Below are positions 35,422-45,092 of a stretch of 64,000 bases of DNA, one piece after another. This stretch comes from Pelagomonas calceolata (taxonomy: Eukaryota > Sar > Pelagophyceae > Pelagomonadales > Pelagomonadaceae): contig CAKKNE010000005.1 of the NCBI GenBank assembly GCA_918797485.1, positions 744,001 through 808,000 on the forward strand, given 5' to 3'. The notes below the pieces were generated by a model. The model was given only the letters and a program-made list of their open reading frames with translations, had not been told where the DNA came from and made no database searches. The translations under genes and the position numbers were made by a program. How positions within the stretch are numbered: the first letter of the stretch is position 1; each line of letters begins with the position of its first letter.

Positions 35422-36978
35422 TCACAACACTTCCCAGTCCCCCTCCGCCGCGTACCACGCGCGGTACGACATGAAGAACGCATGAAACCGCCCTTCGAGC
35501 GCCAGGTCCCGGCACCAGCAGACGTCGTAGCCGCCCTCGCATTTTACAGAACCCGGGCACGGCTCCTCTATATAAGGCAGCACGTTCTGCAAATAGGCGC
35601 GCGCCTCGGCCTTTGACCCCCGCGTGCCGAAGCGCGCGACGTCAAAAGCGTCGAAGGCGTAGTCCGCTCTCAAGTGCGCGAGGCGCAGCTTCGACGCTCG
35701 GATGCCGCGCGAACCTTGTGGAGGTACTATCAGAGTGTGGTCCCAGACGTAGGCCGCATTTTCATTAACCACGAGCTTGTTTCTAGATGGAACGGCCTTG
35801 CCGGCGCACGTTCTTTGGTTAGACGAGGGGCACCGTCCGTAGAACACGTGCGGCACCGCGACAGCGGCGCCTGTTTTCTGGTGCTTCAACACCTCTCCGA
35901 CGGTCGTCGCGTTTTCTGGTAGTAGCATCTCATCAATATCAAGAAATGCGATCCATTTCACAACCTCGCGGAGCCTATATAATCCACTGTTCTGGGCCGC
36001 GTACTGGGACGGCCTTCCAAAAAAGTCTGTCAGCCCGATGCCTCCCCTTTGCCCCGCCTCGATCTTCACGTGGGGGCCTTTGCAGGCGTCCGTGCCCCAC
36101 GGGACTAGTAAGGCGGCGTTCGCTTCGACGAAAGGTTTGATAGCCGGCCACAATTTACTATGGTGCGGATCGGCCCAGGTCGCCCCGCTCTCGAACACGA
36201 GAAAGTAGCGCACGCCCACACTCCAGTGCCAGGCCAGCCACCTTCGTAGGACGCGGTCCGTGTTGTCAAAAACCATGCCCGTCCTATCAGTATATGGCGA
36301 CGCCGAGGTCCAAGCGACAAGAGCGACGTCGACCTTTGGTATTTTTGGTGTGTGGCAGACGCGCACCGCCTCATGGTTCCGTCCGGTGTCCTCAATCGAA
36401 ACTTCTGGAGAACAACCAAGGTGCTTAGGTATAGAACAGCGGAAGACGAGCGTGCTCTTCTTGGCGTGGAAGGCGTCGTCGCTCGACGCTTTTACTGAAG
36501 TCCCGTCGGCGAAGGTGCACCTTATATTTTTCGTCGCGCCGCCCAACGCCTCGAAGACGCGCCTTTTCTCCTTCTCGACCTTCGGCGCCTCGTTGGCGTC
36601 AAAGGCGTGGACGGCGCAGACCTTGCACCCTCCTTCAGGAGCGCGGGCCGTGTCGAGCCACGATTGGATATTACCGTCCGGCACCACACTCGCTACGAGG
36701 GCGGTCATCTCGGCGCAGCCGCGCTCGTACTGCGCCACGAAGGTCGCCACCTCACAGTCCGTCGTGAAGGCGTCGTGCAGGCGCCACGGCAGCTGAGGTG
36801 ACTGCGGGAACGCGCGGGGGCCGCGGCATTCGTCGGTGGTCGGCGCCGGCCGGCGCCGCAGGCGGTGCGCGCCGTCGGCCTCCGGGTCGACGTGATGTCT
36901 GTTCGCGACTATCATGAACAATGCGACGACGGCCGCGCCGACCAAGACGGCGCCGCCGCCTTGCTTCTTGCGTGCCAT
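35422..36978 (-). CDS. GT92/DUF23-like glycosyltransferase, type II membrane protein
   Basis: 518 residues. Residues 1-25 give a short cytosolic tail and a membrane anchor (GAVLVGAAVVALFMIVA), the topology of Golgi glycosyltransferases. The catalytic domain has RRWLAWHWSVGVRYFLVFES, the DxD-type motif WIAFLDIDEMLLP and a late LRLAHLRADYAF segment, fitting family 92/DUF23. A Cys-rich C-terminus (CPGSVKCEGGYDVCWC) follows. Family 92 enzymes transfer galactose to glycans; specificity here is unknown. The two FKBP/GT genes are convergent, about 10 bp apart. Confidence 0.78.
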   Translation of the reverse strand: MARKKQGGGAVLVGAAVVALFMIVANRHHVDPEADGAHRLRRRPAPTTDECRGPRAFPQSPQLPWRLHDAFTTDCEVATFVAQYERGCAEMTALVASVVPDGNIQSWLDTARAPEGGCKVCAVHAFDANEAPKVEKEKRRVFEALGGATKNIRCTFADGTSVKASSDDAFHAKKSTLVFRCSIPKHLGCSPEVSIEDTGRNHEAVRVCHTPKIPKVDVALVAWTSASPYTDRTGMVFDNTDRVLRRWLAWHWSVGVRYFLVFESGATWADPHHSKLWPAIKPFVEANAALLVPWGTDACKGPHVKIEAGQRGGIGLTDFFGRPSQYAAQNSGLYRLREVVKWIAFLDIDEMLLPENATTVGEVLKHQKTGAAVAVPHVFYGRCPSSNQRTCAGKAVPSRNKLVVNENAAYVWDHTLIVPPQGSRGIRASKLRLAHLRADYAFDAFDVARFGTRGSKAEARAYLQNVLPYIEEPCPGSVKCEGGYDVCWCRDLALEGRFHAFFMSYRAWYAAEGDWEVL

Positions 36979-37127
36979 TGCTTATAGGTTCATGCCTCGC
37001 ATCGGGGCAGCCTCCACGCCCTAGACGGGTCGTGTGCGTGCTAAAAAGGTCCAAAGGCAGCCTGTGCGGCACGCATTCGCGTCGTTTGGGCGCGCCTAGC
37101 CTAGCCTCAGCTGCGCCGAGCGTGCTT

Positions 37128-37151
37128 GCTAGTGTCTTACCGCACACTAGC
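37128..37151 (+). promoter_or_regulatory. CTAG-type inverted promoter element
   Basis: Forward copy, 150 bp from the GT92 start (36978) and 172 bp from the TFIIS-N gene start (37323). The word CCTAGCCTAGCCTCAGCT lies just upstream. Confidence 0.58.
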
Positions 37152-37322
37152 CCCCAGCTTGGCCGAGCGGCCAAAAAGCCAATTTTGCGGCGCGCAGAGG
37201 CTGGGAAACAGGCATTCATCGTGTAATACATCACACGTGTCACCTGTAACTTCACGCGAAGCTTCCGCCTGAGACAGGCCACTGTGCTCTCCCAGACACA
37301 CAAAAGTGCTGAGCCAAACCAA

Positions 37323-38576
37323 ATGCGTCGAGGCACTGGCTTCTCGCCGCCGCCCCGCGGTCCGCCGCGGGGCAAGAAGAGCGGCTTCTCGCGGGACGCA
37401 AGGTCCCCGGCCGCCAAGGCCCTCGGTAAACCCAAGCGGCAGAGCAAGTTCTCCGACGGGCCGGCGCCGAAGCGGCCGCGCGACGACCATGACGACGCCG
37501 CAGCGCGCGCCAAGGCGACGCTGCGCGACCTGCAGGCGAAGCTGCGCGCGCCGAGCGCGCCCCGCCACGGCGCGGTCATGGCGGCACCCGCGCCGGCACC
37601 CACACCGGCACCAGCGGAAGCGGCTCGGCAGGCGCCCGAAGCGCCGCGAAGCCGGCCGCTCTCCGCCGCCGAGGCCGCGCGGCGCGCGCGCGAGTCGCTG
37701 GAACGCACCGTCGCCGACGCGGCCTTGGACGCCGCCGTCGCCGACGCGCTCGCGGACGCCGAGGCGCCCGCGGAGCCGACGGAGGCGGAGCTGCTCTGGG
37801 CGCCGCTGACCGACGAAAGCGCCACCGGTGAAGAAGACTGGCGCGCGCTGGCGCCCGACGGCGCGTCGCCCGAGTTGCTCGCCGCCCTGGAGGCCGCGAA
37901 CGAGTTGAAAGCGGCAGCTAGGAGGATGGGCGCCCCGCAGAGCCGCCAGAAGGTCCTCGCGAGCCTGGCGACGCTGAAGCGGCTCGCGCCTGAACTGGTA
38001 GAGACGGACCTCGATAGGGACTTGGGCCTGCGCGACGTTTTGATGGAGCTGAAGATCTCGTCGGACCGGATCGTGTCCGGCGCGGCGCGGGGGCTGCGCG
38101 CGGCGTGGAAGGACCGAGCTCCTCCGAAGGACGAGCCCGTCGCGGCGCCGCCGAAGCCCGCGCCAGCACCACCGCCGCCTCCGCCGATGCCGCTCCCGGC
38201 GGACACGGACGTGGCGCGGCTCCAGCGCCGCGTCGCGGCGCTCGAGGCGGAGCTAGGGGAGGCGCGGCAGGCCCTGGCCACGGAGCGCCGCGACGGCGAG
38301 GCAGCGCGACAGAAGCTACGCCAGTCTTTTAACGACGCCCGAAAAAAGTGGGCCAGAGACGAGGCGGAGCTGAAGGCCCAGCGCGACGCCGCGAAGCAGA
38401 AGGCGCTGACGGCGACGGACCGAGCGAAGAGGGCTCTTGAGCTCGATCGCGCCGCCTTACTTAACGAGCCGCGCGTCTGCGACCGGTGCCGGCGGCCCGT
38501 CGCGGCGCCCAACCCCCAGCGTGGCGGTGCGCGCGTCGCGAAGAAGGCCTCTGACCGGTTTACGACGCGGCGATGA
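37323..38576 (+). CDS. TFIIS N-terminal-like domain protein with coiled coil
   Basis: 417 residues from ATG 37323. A basic, Arg/Pro-rich N-terminus with KRPRDD could be a nuclear signal. Residues about 180-265 form a helical bundle like the TFIIS N-terminal (LW/TND) domain: LLAALEAANELKAAARRM, VLASLATLKRLAPELVETD, GLRDVLMELKISSDRIVSGA. A long coiled coil follows (LQRRVAALEAELGEARQALA), then CDRCRRP, half of a zinc site. Such domains dock elongation factors to transcription complexes. A transcription-linked role is inferred. Confidence 0.68.
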   Translation: MRRGTGFSPPPRGPPRGKKSGFSRDARSPAAKALGKPKRQSKFSDGPAPKRPRDDHDDAAARAKATLRDLQAKLRAPSAPRHGAVMAAPAPAPTPAPAEAARQAPEAPRSRPLSAAEAARRARESLERTVADAALDAAVADALADAEAPAEPTEAELLWAPLTDESATGEEDWRALAPDGASPELLAALEAANELKAAARRMGAPQSRQKVLASLATLKRLAPELVETDLDRDLGLRDVLMELKISSDRIVSGAARGLRAAWKDRAPPKDEPVAAPPKPAPAPPPPPPMPLPADTDVARLQRRVAALEAELGEARQALATERRDGEAARQKLRQSFNDARKKWARDEAELKAQRDAAKQKALTATDRAKRALELDRAALLNEPRVCDRCRRPVAAPNPQRGGARVAKKASDRFTTRR

Positions 38577-38622
38577 CTATTTTGTGACTTGAACCTAATG
38601 TGACAATATATATCTAGTATAA

Positions 38623-38973
38623 CTACTTTCCCCGTCCCACTTCGTCGGCGATAGCGGCTGCGACTTCGCGGGGTGACAAATTCTTTCGGTGGTGGGGCCG
38701 CGCCGCTGCTACCGCTCGCGCCCGCGCCCTCGCGCGTTCGGGGTCGCGATGTTTCCGCGGCGCGCCCGCGGGATGATGGTGTCTCAACGGCCCCCGCGGT
38801 CCGGGCCCGCGCCGGCGTTTCGGTATAGGTTGCGGTGGCACGGTCCGCGTCCCGTCGAGATTCCACCAGCCCTCGTAGCAGTGGCCGTGGTGGTGAATCA
38901 CGCCCCGGTTCGCTGTTCCCGTGCGTATGTCGCCGATGATCCGGCACGCTCCGGCCGCGAGGAGGCGTCGCAT
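38623..38973 (-). CDS. Small basic hypothetical ORF
   Basis: 116 residues with an Arg/His/Pro-rich body. The segment GVIHHHGHCYEGWWNLDGTR reads as structured protein and the C-terminus (VAAAIADEVGRGK) is helical. No family recognised. A promoter element lies 145 bp upstream at 39118, shared with the divergent gene at 39363, which slightly supports it being real. Confidence 0.35.
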   Translation of the reverse strand: MRRLLAAGACRIIGDIRTGTANRGVIHHHGHCYEGWWNLDGTRTVPPQPIPKRRRGPGPRGPLRHHHPAGAPRKHRDPERARARARAVAAARPHHRKNLSPREVAAAIADEVGRGK

Positions 38974-39117
38974 TTTGCCTGTAACTTTTATTTTGACGAG
39001 ATTTAGGCCCGCGAAGCGTGCCGACGCGTTTGCACTGTGATGAATCTCGATATCCCTGGCCGCGACTCGCCTACCTCCCGCGGCCGACGCTTTTTTGCGT
39101 ACCTGTCAATAGTGTAG

Positions 39118-39140
39118 GCTAGCGGTGTGTAAGCACTAGC
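39118..39140 (-). promoter_or_regulatory. CTAG-type inverted promoter element
   Basis: Reverse-orientation copy, 223 bp upstream of the ATG at 39363 and 145 bp from the candidate start at 38973. Confidence 0.55.
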
Positions 39141-39362
39141 AAGCTCAGCAATTTTCCACTCGCACAGATTTTGGCTGCATTGATCGGCTGTGGAGTGCGC
39201 CAGAGCTCATAGATCTGCGCAGACGCACCTTCTTCTGCTCCTCATCGCTGGCAGCACTTCGCACAGCGCGCCCATCTGCTGTGAGAGCCTCCCAAGCACA
39301 TTTCCTTCTCCCGGCGGCCCGAGACGCCCAGCGCGTCCGGAGAAGCCCAGCGCTCGCGAGCC

Positions 39363-39902
39363 ATGGCCTCGAACGACCCACCAATCGTCCAGGCCGTCGC
39401 CGTCTCTGAGATCAGAGGCGCCGACGCGACACCTTTACTAGAAGCCATCCCGGCAGAAGCGGTCGAGTACAGCCCCTTCGCCACGACGGAAGCCGTCGCC
39501 GCGGACCAGCGACGAGCCTCGAACCCCGCGGACACGCGTGCTTGTCGAGATGGCGCCGGCGACGCCGTCCGCCGCGCGAACGACATCGGAAAATGGGAGG
39601 CCGAGCGGGAACGAGCTCTGATCGCCGACGGCAACCGCCACGCGCGCGTCGGGAACCAGTACGATGCGAGGAGGACGCCCCAGTACCGGGAAGATGCGGC
39701 CTACGCGCGGAAAGTTGCTGAACAGGAGAATGAGGACGTGGGGGACCGGGACATCGCGTACGAGGACCGGGACCCCTACAAAGTCGGTTTGAGTGATAGC
39801 GGCGAGTACAAGGCGCAAGCACCAGAAGGTGAGTACCAGGTCGGCGAGTACAAGATCGCGGACTACGACTGCCAGGAGTACAAGAGCGTCTACGACAAGT
39901 AG
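39363..39902 (+). CDS. Charged hypothetical protein with Tyr-rich tail
   Basis: 179 residues from ATG 39363. It is strongly hydrophilic. The middle is Arg/Asp-rich (RRANDIGKWEAERERALIAD) and the tail repeats a short Glu-Tyr-Lys/Gln pattern (GEYKAQAP, GEYQVGEYKIADYD, QEYKSVYDK). No signal peptide, membrane segment or known domain. Probably intrinsically disordered. The start fits a Kozak-like context (GCCATGG). Confidence 0.55.
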   Translation: MASNDPPIVQAVAVSEIRGADATPLLEAIPAEAVEYSPFATTEAVAADQRRASNPADTRACRDGAGDAVRRANDIGKWEAERERALIADGNRHARVGNQYDARRTPQYREDAAYARKVAEQENEDVGDRDIAYEDRDPYKVGLSDSGEYKAQAPEGEYQVGEYKIADYDCQEYKSVYDK

Positions 39903-40244
39903 GTTCGCGTAATTCGTTGCTGTATCTAGTTTTGATGAGTCGCGTCGATGGCGCGCACGGCGTGGAGCGCCCCCCGCCGAAAAATCGGCGTCGCGCGGCA
40001 TCTTCCCCCTACTCCGAGTCACTTGTCCTCGCACACTTCCTCGCACCGTAACACTATCGTCGCCTCCGAGCTAACACTCGGGGCGACGGCGTGCGTGGGC
40101 GGGGGCGGGGCGGGCGTTCGGCCACGCAGAACCCGCGGCGGCCGGGCGGCTAGGCGGCCTAGCTCTACAGAGCTCTAAGCAAAGCAACACGAAAAGGGGG
40201 AAGCCCCACAACACGCCGTCGACGCGACGCTATGAGACTAACCC

Positions 40245-40892
40245 TTACGCGAACTTGACGAAATACACGGCCGCGACGACGGCCAGCGCCGCGCCGATGA
40301 ACAGGACCGGCGGCGGACCGCCAGTAGTAGCCGCAACCAACATTTCATCGTGCTTGTCGAGGATCGTGTCCCCCGGCTGCGTCCAGTCGCAGACGTTGGT
40401 CGCGGCGGCCTTGCCCGACTTTATGACCTTCGCCACAGCGTCGGACCATTTCGCCTTCGAAACGTCCCCCGCGTCGGCGTCGATCTCGTCGACCTCGGCG
40501 CGCTGGACCCGTCGCGAGGCGCCCAGCTGCCCCAGCAGCTTATCCGTCAAGCGAGGGCAGTTCTGGAACGTGTCGAAGTGCGAGCACCCAAAGCCGAGCA
40601 CCGCGAACCCGCATCCAGTCAAAGGTTTGTCTCCCGCGTCGTCCGCTTCGTATAAAGCTTTCAAGAAGGGATGAAAATTGAACGGCGGGTCTCCTTCTCC
40701 GTTGGAGGAGGTCGCCACAGCCAGGAAATCATATTGCTCCGCTAATGATGCTAAACCGATGCGCGCGGCGTCGGCGCCCTCCATAATACTGGATACTTCG
40801 ATGCCTTTGGATTCCTTCCAGCCCTTCGCTATACTACGAATGCCGCGCTCGGCCGTGCCGGACTCGGAGCCGTAGATCACGCATACTTTCAT
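40245..40892 (-). CDS. Tail-anchored flavodoxin-domain protein
   Basis: 215 residues. The flavodoxin fold is clear: FMN-phosphate loop YGSESGTAERG, SSNGEGDPPFNFHPFLK and VLGFGCSHFDTFQNC, the FMN-ring loops seen in diflavin reductases. There is no FAD/NADPH reductase domain. After a linker the protein ends with a single membrane segment (PPPVLFIGAALAVVAAVYFV) and KFA, so it is tail-anchored, probably with the FMN domain facing the cytosol. It may shuttle electrons to a membrane partner; the partner is unknown. Confidence 0.82.
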   Translation of the reverse strand: MKVCVIYGSESGTAERGIRSIAKGWKESKGIEVSSIMEGADAARIGLASLAEQYDFLAVATSSNGEGDPPFNFHPFLKALYEADDAGDKPLTGCGFAVLGFGCSHFDTFQNCPRLTDKLLGQLGASRRVQRAEVDEIDADAGDVSKAKWSDAVAKVIKSGKAAATNVCDWTQPGDTILDKHDEMLVAATTGGPPPVLFIGAALAVVAAVYFVKFA

Positions 40893-40910
40893 GATGGCTG
40901 CTGGCGAGGT

Positions 40911-40972
40911 TTATGCACGTATTGCGCGTGAATTCTCGCAGTTTTATGCACGTATTGCGCGTGAATTCTCGC
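40911..40972 (+). repeat. 33-bp direct repeat, two copies
   Basis: TTATGCACGTATTGCGCGTG followed by AATTCTCGC occurs at 40911-40939 and 40944-40972, right after the flavodoxin start codon on the upstream side. Probably 5' UTR or promoter. Confidence 0.75.
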
Positions 40973-41272
40973 GGCGATTGCGTGCGTGGGTGGCTGTGCT
41001 GTGCAGCCTGGCTGATGCAGCGTGGTTTTATGCCCACGCAGGACAGCTGTTCACCCTGCAACGCGCTTCGCGTGGCAGATAGGCAGTCGTGAGGACTGCT
41101 CGTTGGTTTTTTGCTGCGGCTACGTGCGTCTCGATGCACGTGGGCTGCTGAGACGATGACAAGGTGTTTTGGGCTCGGCAGCAGGACCCGTCAAAGGTGG
41201 ACTCCACCCGTTCTGCACGTCGGGCGGACCTTTCTGTGCAAGGAACCTCGTCGGTTGCGAGCGGTCCAGCTT

Positions 41273-41296
41273 GCTAGTGTGTTTACAGGTCGCTAG
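41273..41296 (+). promoter_or_regulatory. CTAG-type inverted promoter element
   Basis: Forward copy, 246 bp upstream of the CHMP1 ATG (41542) and 381 bp from the flavodoxin start (40892). Confidence 0.55.
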
Positions 41297-41541
41297 ATAA
41301 AGAGCTTTGCCAAAAAAAGCTTCCGTGAGCTAGACGACGACCGCCGGCCTCGGCGAACAAACGCGACCGCTGCGTTTGAGCCAGAGCGACCAGACCTAGC
41401 GAGACACGCCGCCGCCGCACGCTGCGAGACGTGTTCATTGAGAGCACTCCTAAATACTCTTCCGCACACGCCACCGACGCGCGCGCGCCCTCCGAAGCGC
41501 CACCGCACCGAAGAAAGTACACACGACCAAACCACGCAACC

Positions 41542-42138
41542 ATGGGCCAGCGCGTCTCCCTGCAAGAAGAACTCATCAACATGAAGATCACGTCGAAACA
41601 AATGGTCTCCGCGTCGAAAAAGTGCGAGAAGAACGAGAAAAAGTACCGCAAGGACGTGAAGAAGGCCATCGAGAAGGGCAACGCCGAAGGCGCGCGCATC
41701 TACGCCCAAAATGCCATCCGCGAGAAGAATTCGGGATTGAACTACCTGAGGATGAGTGCTAGAATAGATGCAGTAGCACAACGCTTAGATACTGTGGTCA
41801 AGAACCAGGCGATGCAAAAATCAATAGTCAAGGTCAACAAGGGCCTTTCTTCGGCCCTAAAATCGATGAACGTCGAGAAGATTTCCAAGGAGATGGACGC
41901 GTTCGAGAAGCAGTTCGAGGACATAGATGTGAGAGCTAAATACATGGAGGACGCGATGGGCAATACCACTGCCTCTGCCACGCCCGAGGACCAGGTCGAC
42001 GCTTTGATTAGTCAGGTGGCCGATGAACATCAGTTAGATGTTTCGTTTGCTTTAGATGATGCGGGCCAGGTCGGGCACACGGCTCCTGCTCAAGCCGAGG
42101 ACCCGCTGGCGTCTCGGTTGGAGGCGTTGCGTCGCTAA
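41542..42138 (+). CDS. CHMP1: ESCRT-III subunit CHMP1/Vps46
   Basis: 198 residues from ATG 41542 in CAACCATGGG context; the frame extends upstream but without protein-like sequence. The basic N-terminal helices (LINMKITSKQMVSASKKCEK, NEKKYRKDVKKAIEKGN) and RMSARIDAVAQRLDTVVKNQ match CHMP1. The acidic C-terminal half ends with DPLASRLEALRR, an MIM1 motif for the Vps4 MIT domain. CHMP1 regulates Vps4 recruitment in membrane scission. No intron; length is typical. Confidence 0.95.
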   Translation: MGQRVSLQEELINMKITSKQMVSASKKCEKNEKKYRKDVKKAIEKGNAEGARIYAQNAIREKNSGLNYLRMSARIDAVAQRLDTVVKNQAMQKSIVKVNKGLSSALKSMNVEKISKEMDAFEKQFEDIDVRAKYMEDAMGNTTASATPEDQVDALISQVADEHQLDVSFALDDAGQVGHTAPAQAEDPLASRLEALRR

Positions 42139-42171
42139 GTACAGAGTGTTTCACATTACATGTACTAGGGG

Positions 42172-42705
42172 TCAAGGATCAGCACTGACCCTCGCCCACG
42201 TCTTGACGTGCGGCATCGCGCGATCCGTATCGCGCGCGCCCGGCGCCGGCGTCGTAGTAGCGTCGCACGGCCGCACGAGCTGCCCTAAACCGAGCTCGCG
42301 GCCGTGCGCGAGCATCCAGCCCGCCTCCCCCGCTAATTTCAACCAGAGGCCCTCGCGCGCGTGCTCTACACTAATAATCGCGCCCTTCCGCCGCATGCCT
42401 AGTAACGGCGCGGCCGTCGACGGGTGCTCGCGCACCGCGACGCGGTCGTGGACGACCTCCCAGTCGTTCGGGCCCTCGCCGCAGACCTCGACGAGGCGCG
42501 CGTAGGCCGCCGCCGCTTCTTTCTCATTATTATTCGTGTCCTCGTCGTCGTCCGACAGCGTCCGCGCGAGCGCGTCCCACTTCTCGAGGCGGCGCTCGAC
42601 TGTTGCGGGGCCGGCCGCCGCGTCGACGCGTTGTGGTGCCTCGTCGTCGAAGCCGTCGTCGGAGTCGACGCCGAACATTGTGTTGGACGCGCCGACGGCG
42701 TGCAA
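42172..42705 (-). CDS. SH3-like-domain hypothetical protein
   Basis: 177 residues; the second Met (42678, MFGVDSDDGFDDE) is an equally good start. An acidic, helical N-terminal half is followed by an SH3b-like barrel: WEVVHDRVAVREHPSTAAPL, KGAIISVEHAREGLWLKLAG and GWMLAHGRELG. Similar barrels bind peptides or cell-wall fragments in other organisms. No targeting signal. Function unknown. Confidence 0.62.
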   Translation of the reverse strand: MHAVGASNTMFGVDSDDGFDDEAPQRVDAAAGPATVERRLEKWDALARTLSDDDEDTNNNEKEAAAAYARLVEVCGEGPNDWEVVHDRVAVREHPSTAAPLLGMRRKGAIISVEHAREGLWLKLAGEAGWMLAHGRELGLGQLVRPCDATTTPAPGARDTDRAMPHVKTWARVSADP

Positions 42706-42886
42706 CGGCCGCGCGAGTAAAGCACGGAGAGCGTCCCGCTTGGCTGCTGCCGTACGGCTCTACAACCAATTCACGCCGCGTGAAAAATGGCAGGCCCGAG
42801 AGGGCTGCAATAGACGAGCACAAATGTGATCTGGTGAGCGACAGCACCGTCGACACAACGAGTAATACTCGAAAGCGTCGAGCTGA

Positions 42887-42908
42887 GCTAGCGTTGCGAC
42901 ACACTAGC
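42887..42908 (-). promoter_or_regulatory. CTAG-type inverted promoter element
   Basis: Reverse copy with a diverged centre, 182 bp from the SH3-like start (42705) and 84 bp from the SMP-C2 start (42992). Confidence 0.5.
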
Positions 42909-42991
42909 ATCGTCGCAGAAGCCAAGGCCGGGAGAGCTGCCCAACACGTTGCCCCCGCCCCCAAAAACTACCAAAGAGACTGCCCAGAACC

Positions 42992-44917
42992 ATGAGCCGC
43001 GACGAGCGCTCCAATTGGGCCAACACCCGGTCCTTCTTCTACGGTGCCGAGGACGCAGCTAAGGAAGCTTACGACGCCATGGGCCAAGCGATCCAGGAGG
43101 CCGAAGATGTGGTGGAGGGCGCCTTCGAAGCGCTAGAAGAAAGTATAGATCATGAGATGCAGGGCTGGCACGAGAAGCTACCCGTACATCCCTTCAAACC
43201 AATCGCATCAGATATGAACGTTATCCTAGTGTGCTACGACGCGACGGGTGCGTATCCTACTCGAAGAGATTTTCCTTCGCTCAAACAAGCGCGGAAGGCT
43301 TTAGATCGGTTTTTGAAGTATCATACCAATTTAAGAAGACAAGGTCGGGACTCGCCGAACGGTGACGTGTTCTTACTGTATGAACGAGCGTACGGCTTCG
43401 GGGAAGAAGCTTGGAGATTGATTGATAAGAATGGGGGGCTGGCACCTAGGATTAGGTTGAAGCTGTGGTGCGATTTCCGGAAATTGAAACCGTTGGAGTC
43501 GACGTTCCTGTCTCGATCACTAGCTAAAGTGTGTGGGGCTTTACTTCGGAGTGTTTTATGGTTGACCATCCAGAGAAAGCGGGCTTCCGCTCATACGCCG
43601 CCGGACTGGTCTCCCTCGATCCTAGCTTTGTTGAATATCTTACTGGCTGGGGCCTGGCCGTCGCTGCGGTGCGAGGTGAATAGAGCGGCGGCTAGTGTCA
43701 CGCCGTTAGTCAACGAGAAGCTCGAGGCCATGGAGCAAAAACTACTAACGAAGATCACGGCTCTGTCTATAGATGTGGGCGCCGAGGCCCCTACCTTGAC
43801 TTATGTTAGAGTAGCCCCATCACTAGATGGCTACGCGTTCATCGACGTCGATGTTGGTGTGAAGTTTCAAGGGAGAGGGGTAAGGACGCTGTTAGATGCG
43901 GAGGTCGAAGGCGCCGCGGAAATCACTGGTTCTGTCACGCGATTTGGCCTGGAGGGTTCATTACGCCTGAAGCTCGGGCCGTTACGTACCAGTTTCCCCT
44001 GTGCGGGACTGTGCCGACTAGGCTTCGCGCGCAAGCCGAAACTCGCCCTGGAGTCGAGTTTTGGAGTCAAGAACCCTCTGATCCAGCTCCCGTTCGGTTT
44101 TTCTCTCAGTGCCGTGGATAGATTCGTGGCAAGACTCATGGAGGACATCGTCGAGCGGCAGCTCGTCTGGCCCAAATCTGCGGCTATACCTATTTTACAA
44201 GCGTTCATCGGGCCGAGCGGTGCAGTACCAGTGCCACCCAACGACGTTATATGTACCCTAGCGTGTGAAGTCATGTGCTGCAAACAGCTGTGGGCCAACG
44301 ACCCCTCCGGCAAGTCCGACCCTTATGTGGTCGTGTCGCTGGGCGGTCAGTCCAAACAAACGGAAACAATAGAAGATAGTTTGAATCCGGACTGGACAGC
44401 ACACAAGCAGGTCTTCACTTTTGATGTGCACGAAAGCAGCCAGGAGGTCCACGTGGCGGTCTACGATAGCGAGGCGGACACGGGCAACGTCTTTTCGGAC
44501 GCGTTGTTGGGTGTCGCGGCGTTTTCGGCGTCGCATCTGGCCGACTGCGCGGCGTCCGAAGGCCACGCGCCTTTCGAGGGTAAACCCATCGAGCTGAAAC
44601 TGCCTCTGGATACGTCGGTCTATGACGGGAAGCTCAAAAGGTACCACCAGGCGCAGTCGCACGAACCGTGTTACGTCGTCGTGAGGGCGGCTCTACACAG
44701 AGATGAAAAATTGATGGCGAAGCGTCTTCAGAAACGGTCCGCGGGGCTCTTCTCGTTGATTATAGCATTAACGCTGGCCGTTTTAGTAGGCAAGGGCGTC
44801 TCCAGTGTATTGGTGATGGACGCGCCGTCCGCTTTATTGCTTGAGCTCGGCCGCTTCGCTGTCGCGGCGTTTGTCGGCTTCGTCGCGTTCATGATTAGTC
44901 TGGGGACGCTGGTGTAA
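42992..44917 (+). CDS. SMP-C2 lipid-transfer tether with C-terminal membrane hairpin
   Basis: 641 residues. Residues about 205-385 resemble an SMP domain (ILALLNILLAGAWPSL, KITALSIDVGAEAPTLTYV, LRLKLGPLRTSFPC), the lipid-binding module of extended synaptotagmins and tricalbins. A C2 domain follows at about 420-550 with CCKQLWANDPSGKSDPYVVV and LNPDWTAHKQVFTF; calcium-binding aspartates appear partly kept. The end has two hydrophobic segments (LFSLIIALTLAVLVG and FAVAAFVGFVAFMISLG). In classical members the membrane anchor is N-terminal, so the topology here is reversed. Likely an ER contact-site tether. Confidence 0.78.
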   Translation: MSRDERSNWANTRSFFYGAEDAAKEAYDAMGQAIQEAEDVVEGAFEALEESIDHEMQGWHEKLPVHPFKPIASDMNVILVCYDATGAYPTRRDFPSLKQARKALDRFLKYHTNLRRQGRDSPNGDVFLLYERAYGFGEEAWRLIDKNGGLAPRIRLKLWCDFRKLKPLESTFLSRSLAKVCGALLRSVLWLTIQRKRASAHTPPDWSPSILALLNILLAGAWPSLRCEVNRAAASVTPLVNEKLEAMEQKLLTKITALSIDVGAEAPTLTYVRVAPSLDGYAFIDVDVGVKFQGRGVRTLLDAEVEGAAEITGSVTRFGLEGSLRLKLGPLRTSFPCAGLCRLGFARKPKLALESSFGVKNPLIQLPFGFSLSAVDRFVARLMEDIVERQLVWPKSAAIPILQAFIGPSGAVPVPPNDVICTLACEVMCCKQLWANDPSGKSDPYVVVSLGGQSKQTETIEDSLNPDWTAHKQVFTFDVHESSQEVHVAVYDSEADTGNVFSDALLGVAAFSASHLADCAASEGHAPFEGKPIELKLPLDTSVYDGKLKRYHQAQSHEPCYVVVRAALHRDEKLMAKRLQKRSAGLFSLIIALTLAVLVGKGVSSVLVMDAPSALLLELGRFAVAAFVGFVAFMISLGTLV

Positions 44918-45092
44918 TTTACAGAACCGAATTGCACTTCAAGTGACGCTCCGGGCCTCCGGCTGTCGCCGCGGCCCGCGGGGGCGCGTCGCCGCGGGGT
45001 CGGCGCCATGCCACGTCGCCTCGACGCCGTCGATGCGAGCACGCAGAAGAAGTACGACACACAACTAAACTTAGAAATGGAGCGCCGTCGAC

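Noticed and set aside
36752-38947. 731-codon minus-strand ORF opposite the TFIIS-N gene
   Set aside because: Low-complexity Arg/Ala/Ser shadow; the plus strand carries a recognisable helical domain and coiled coil.
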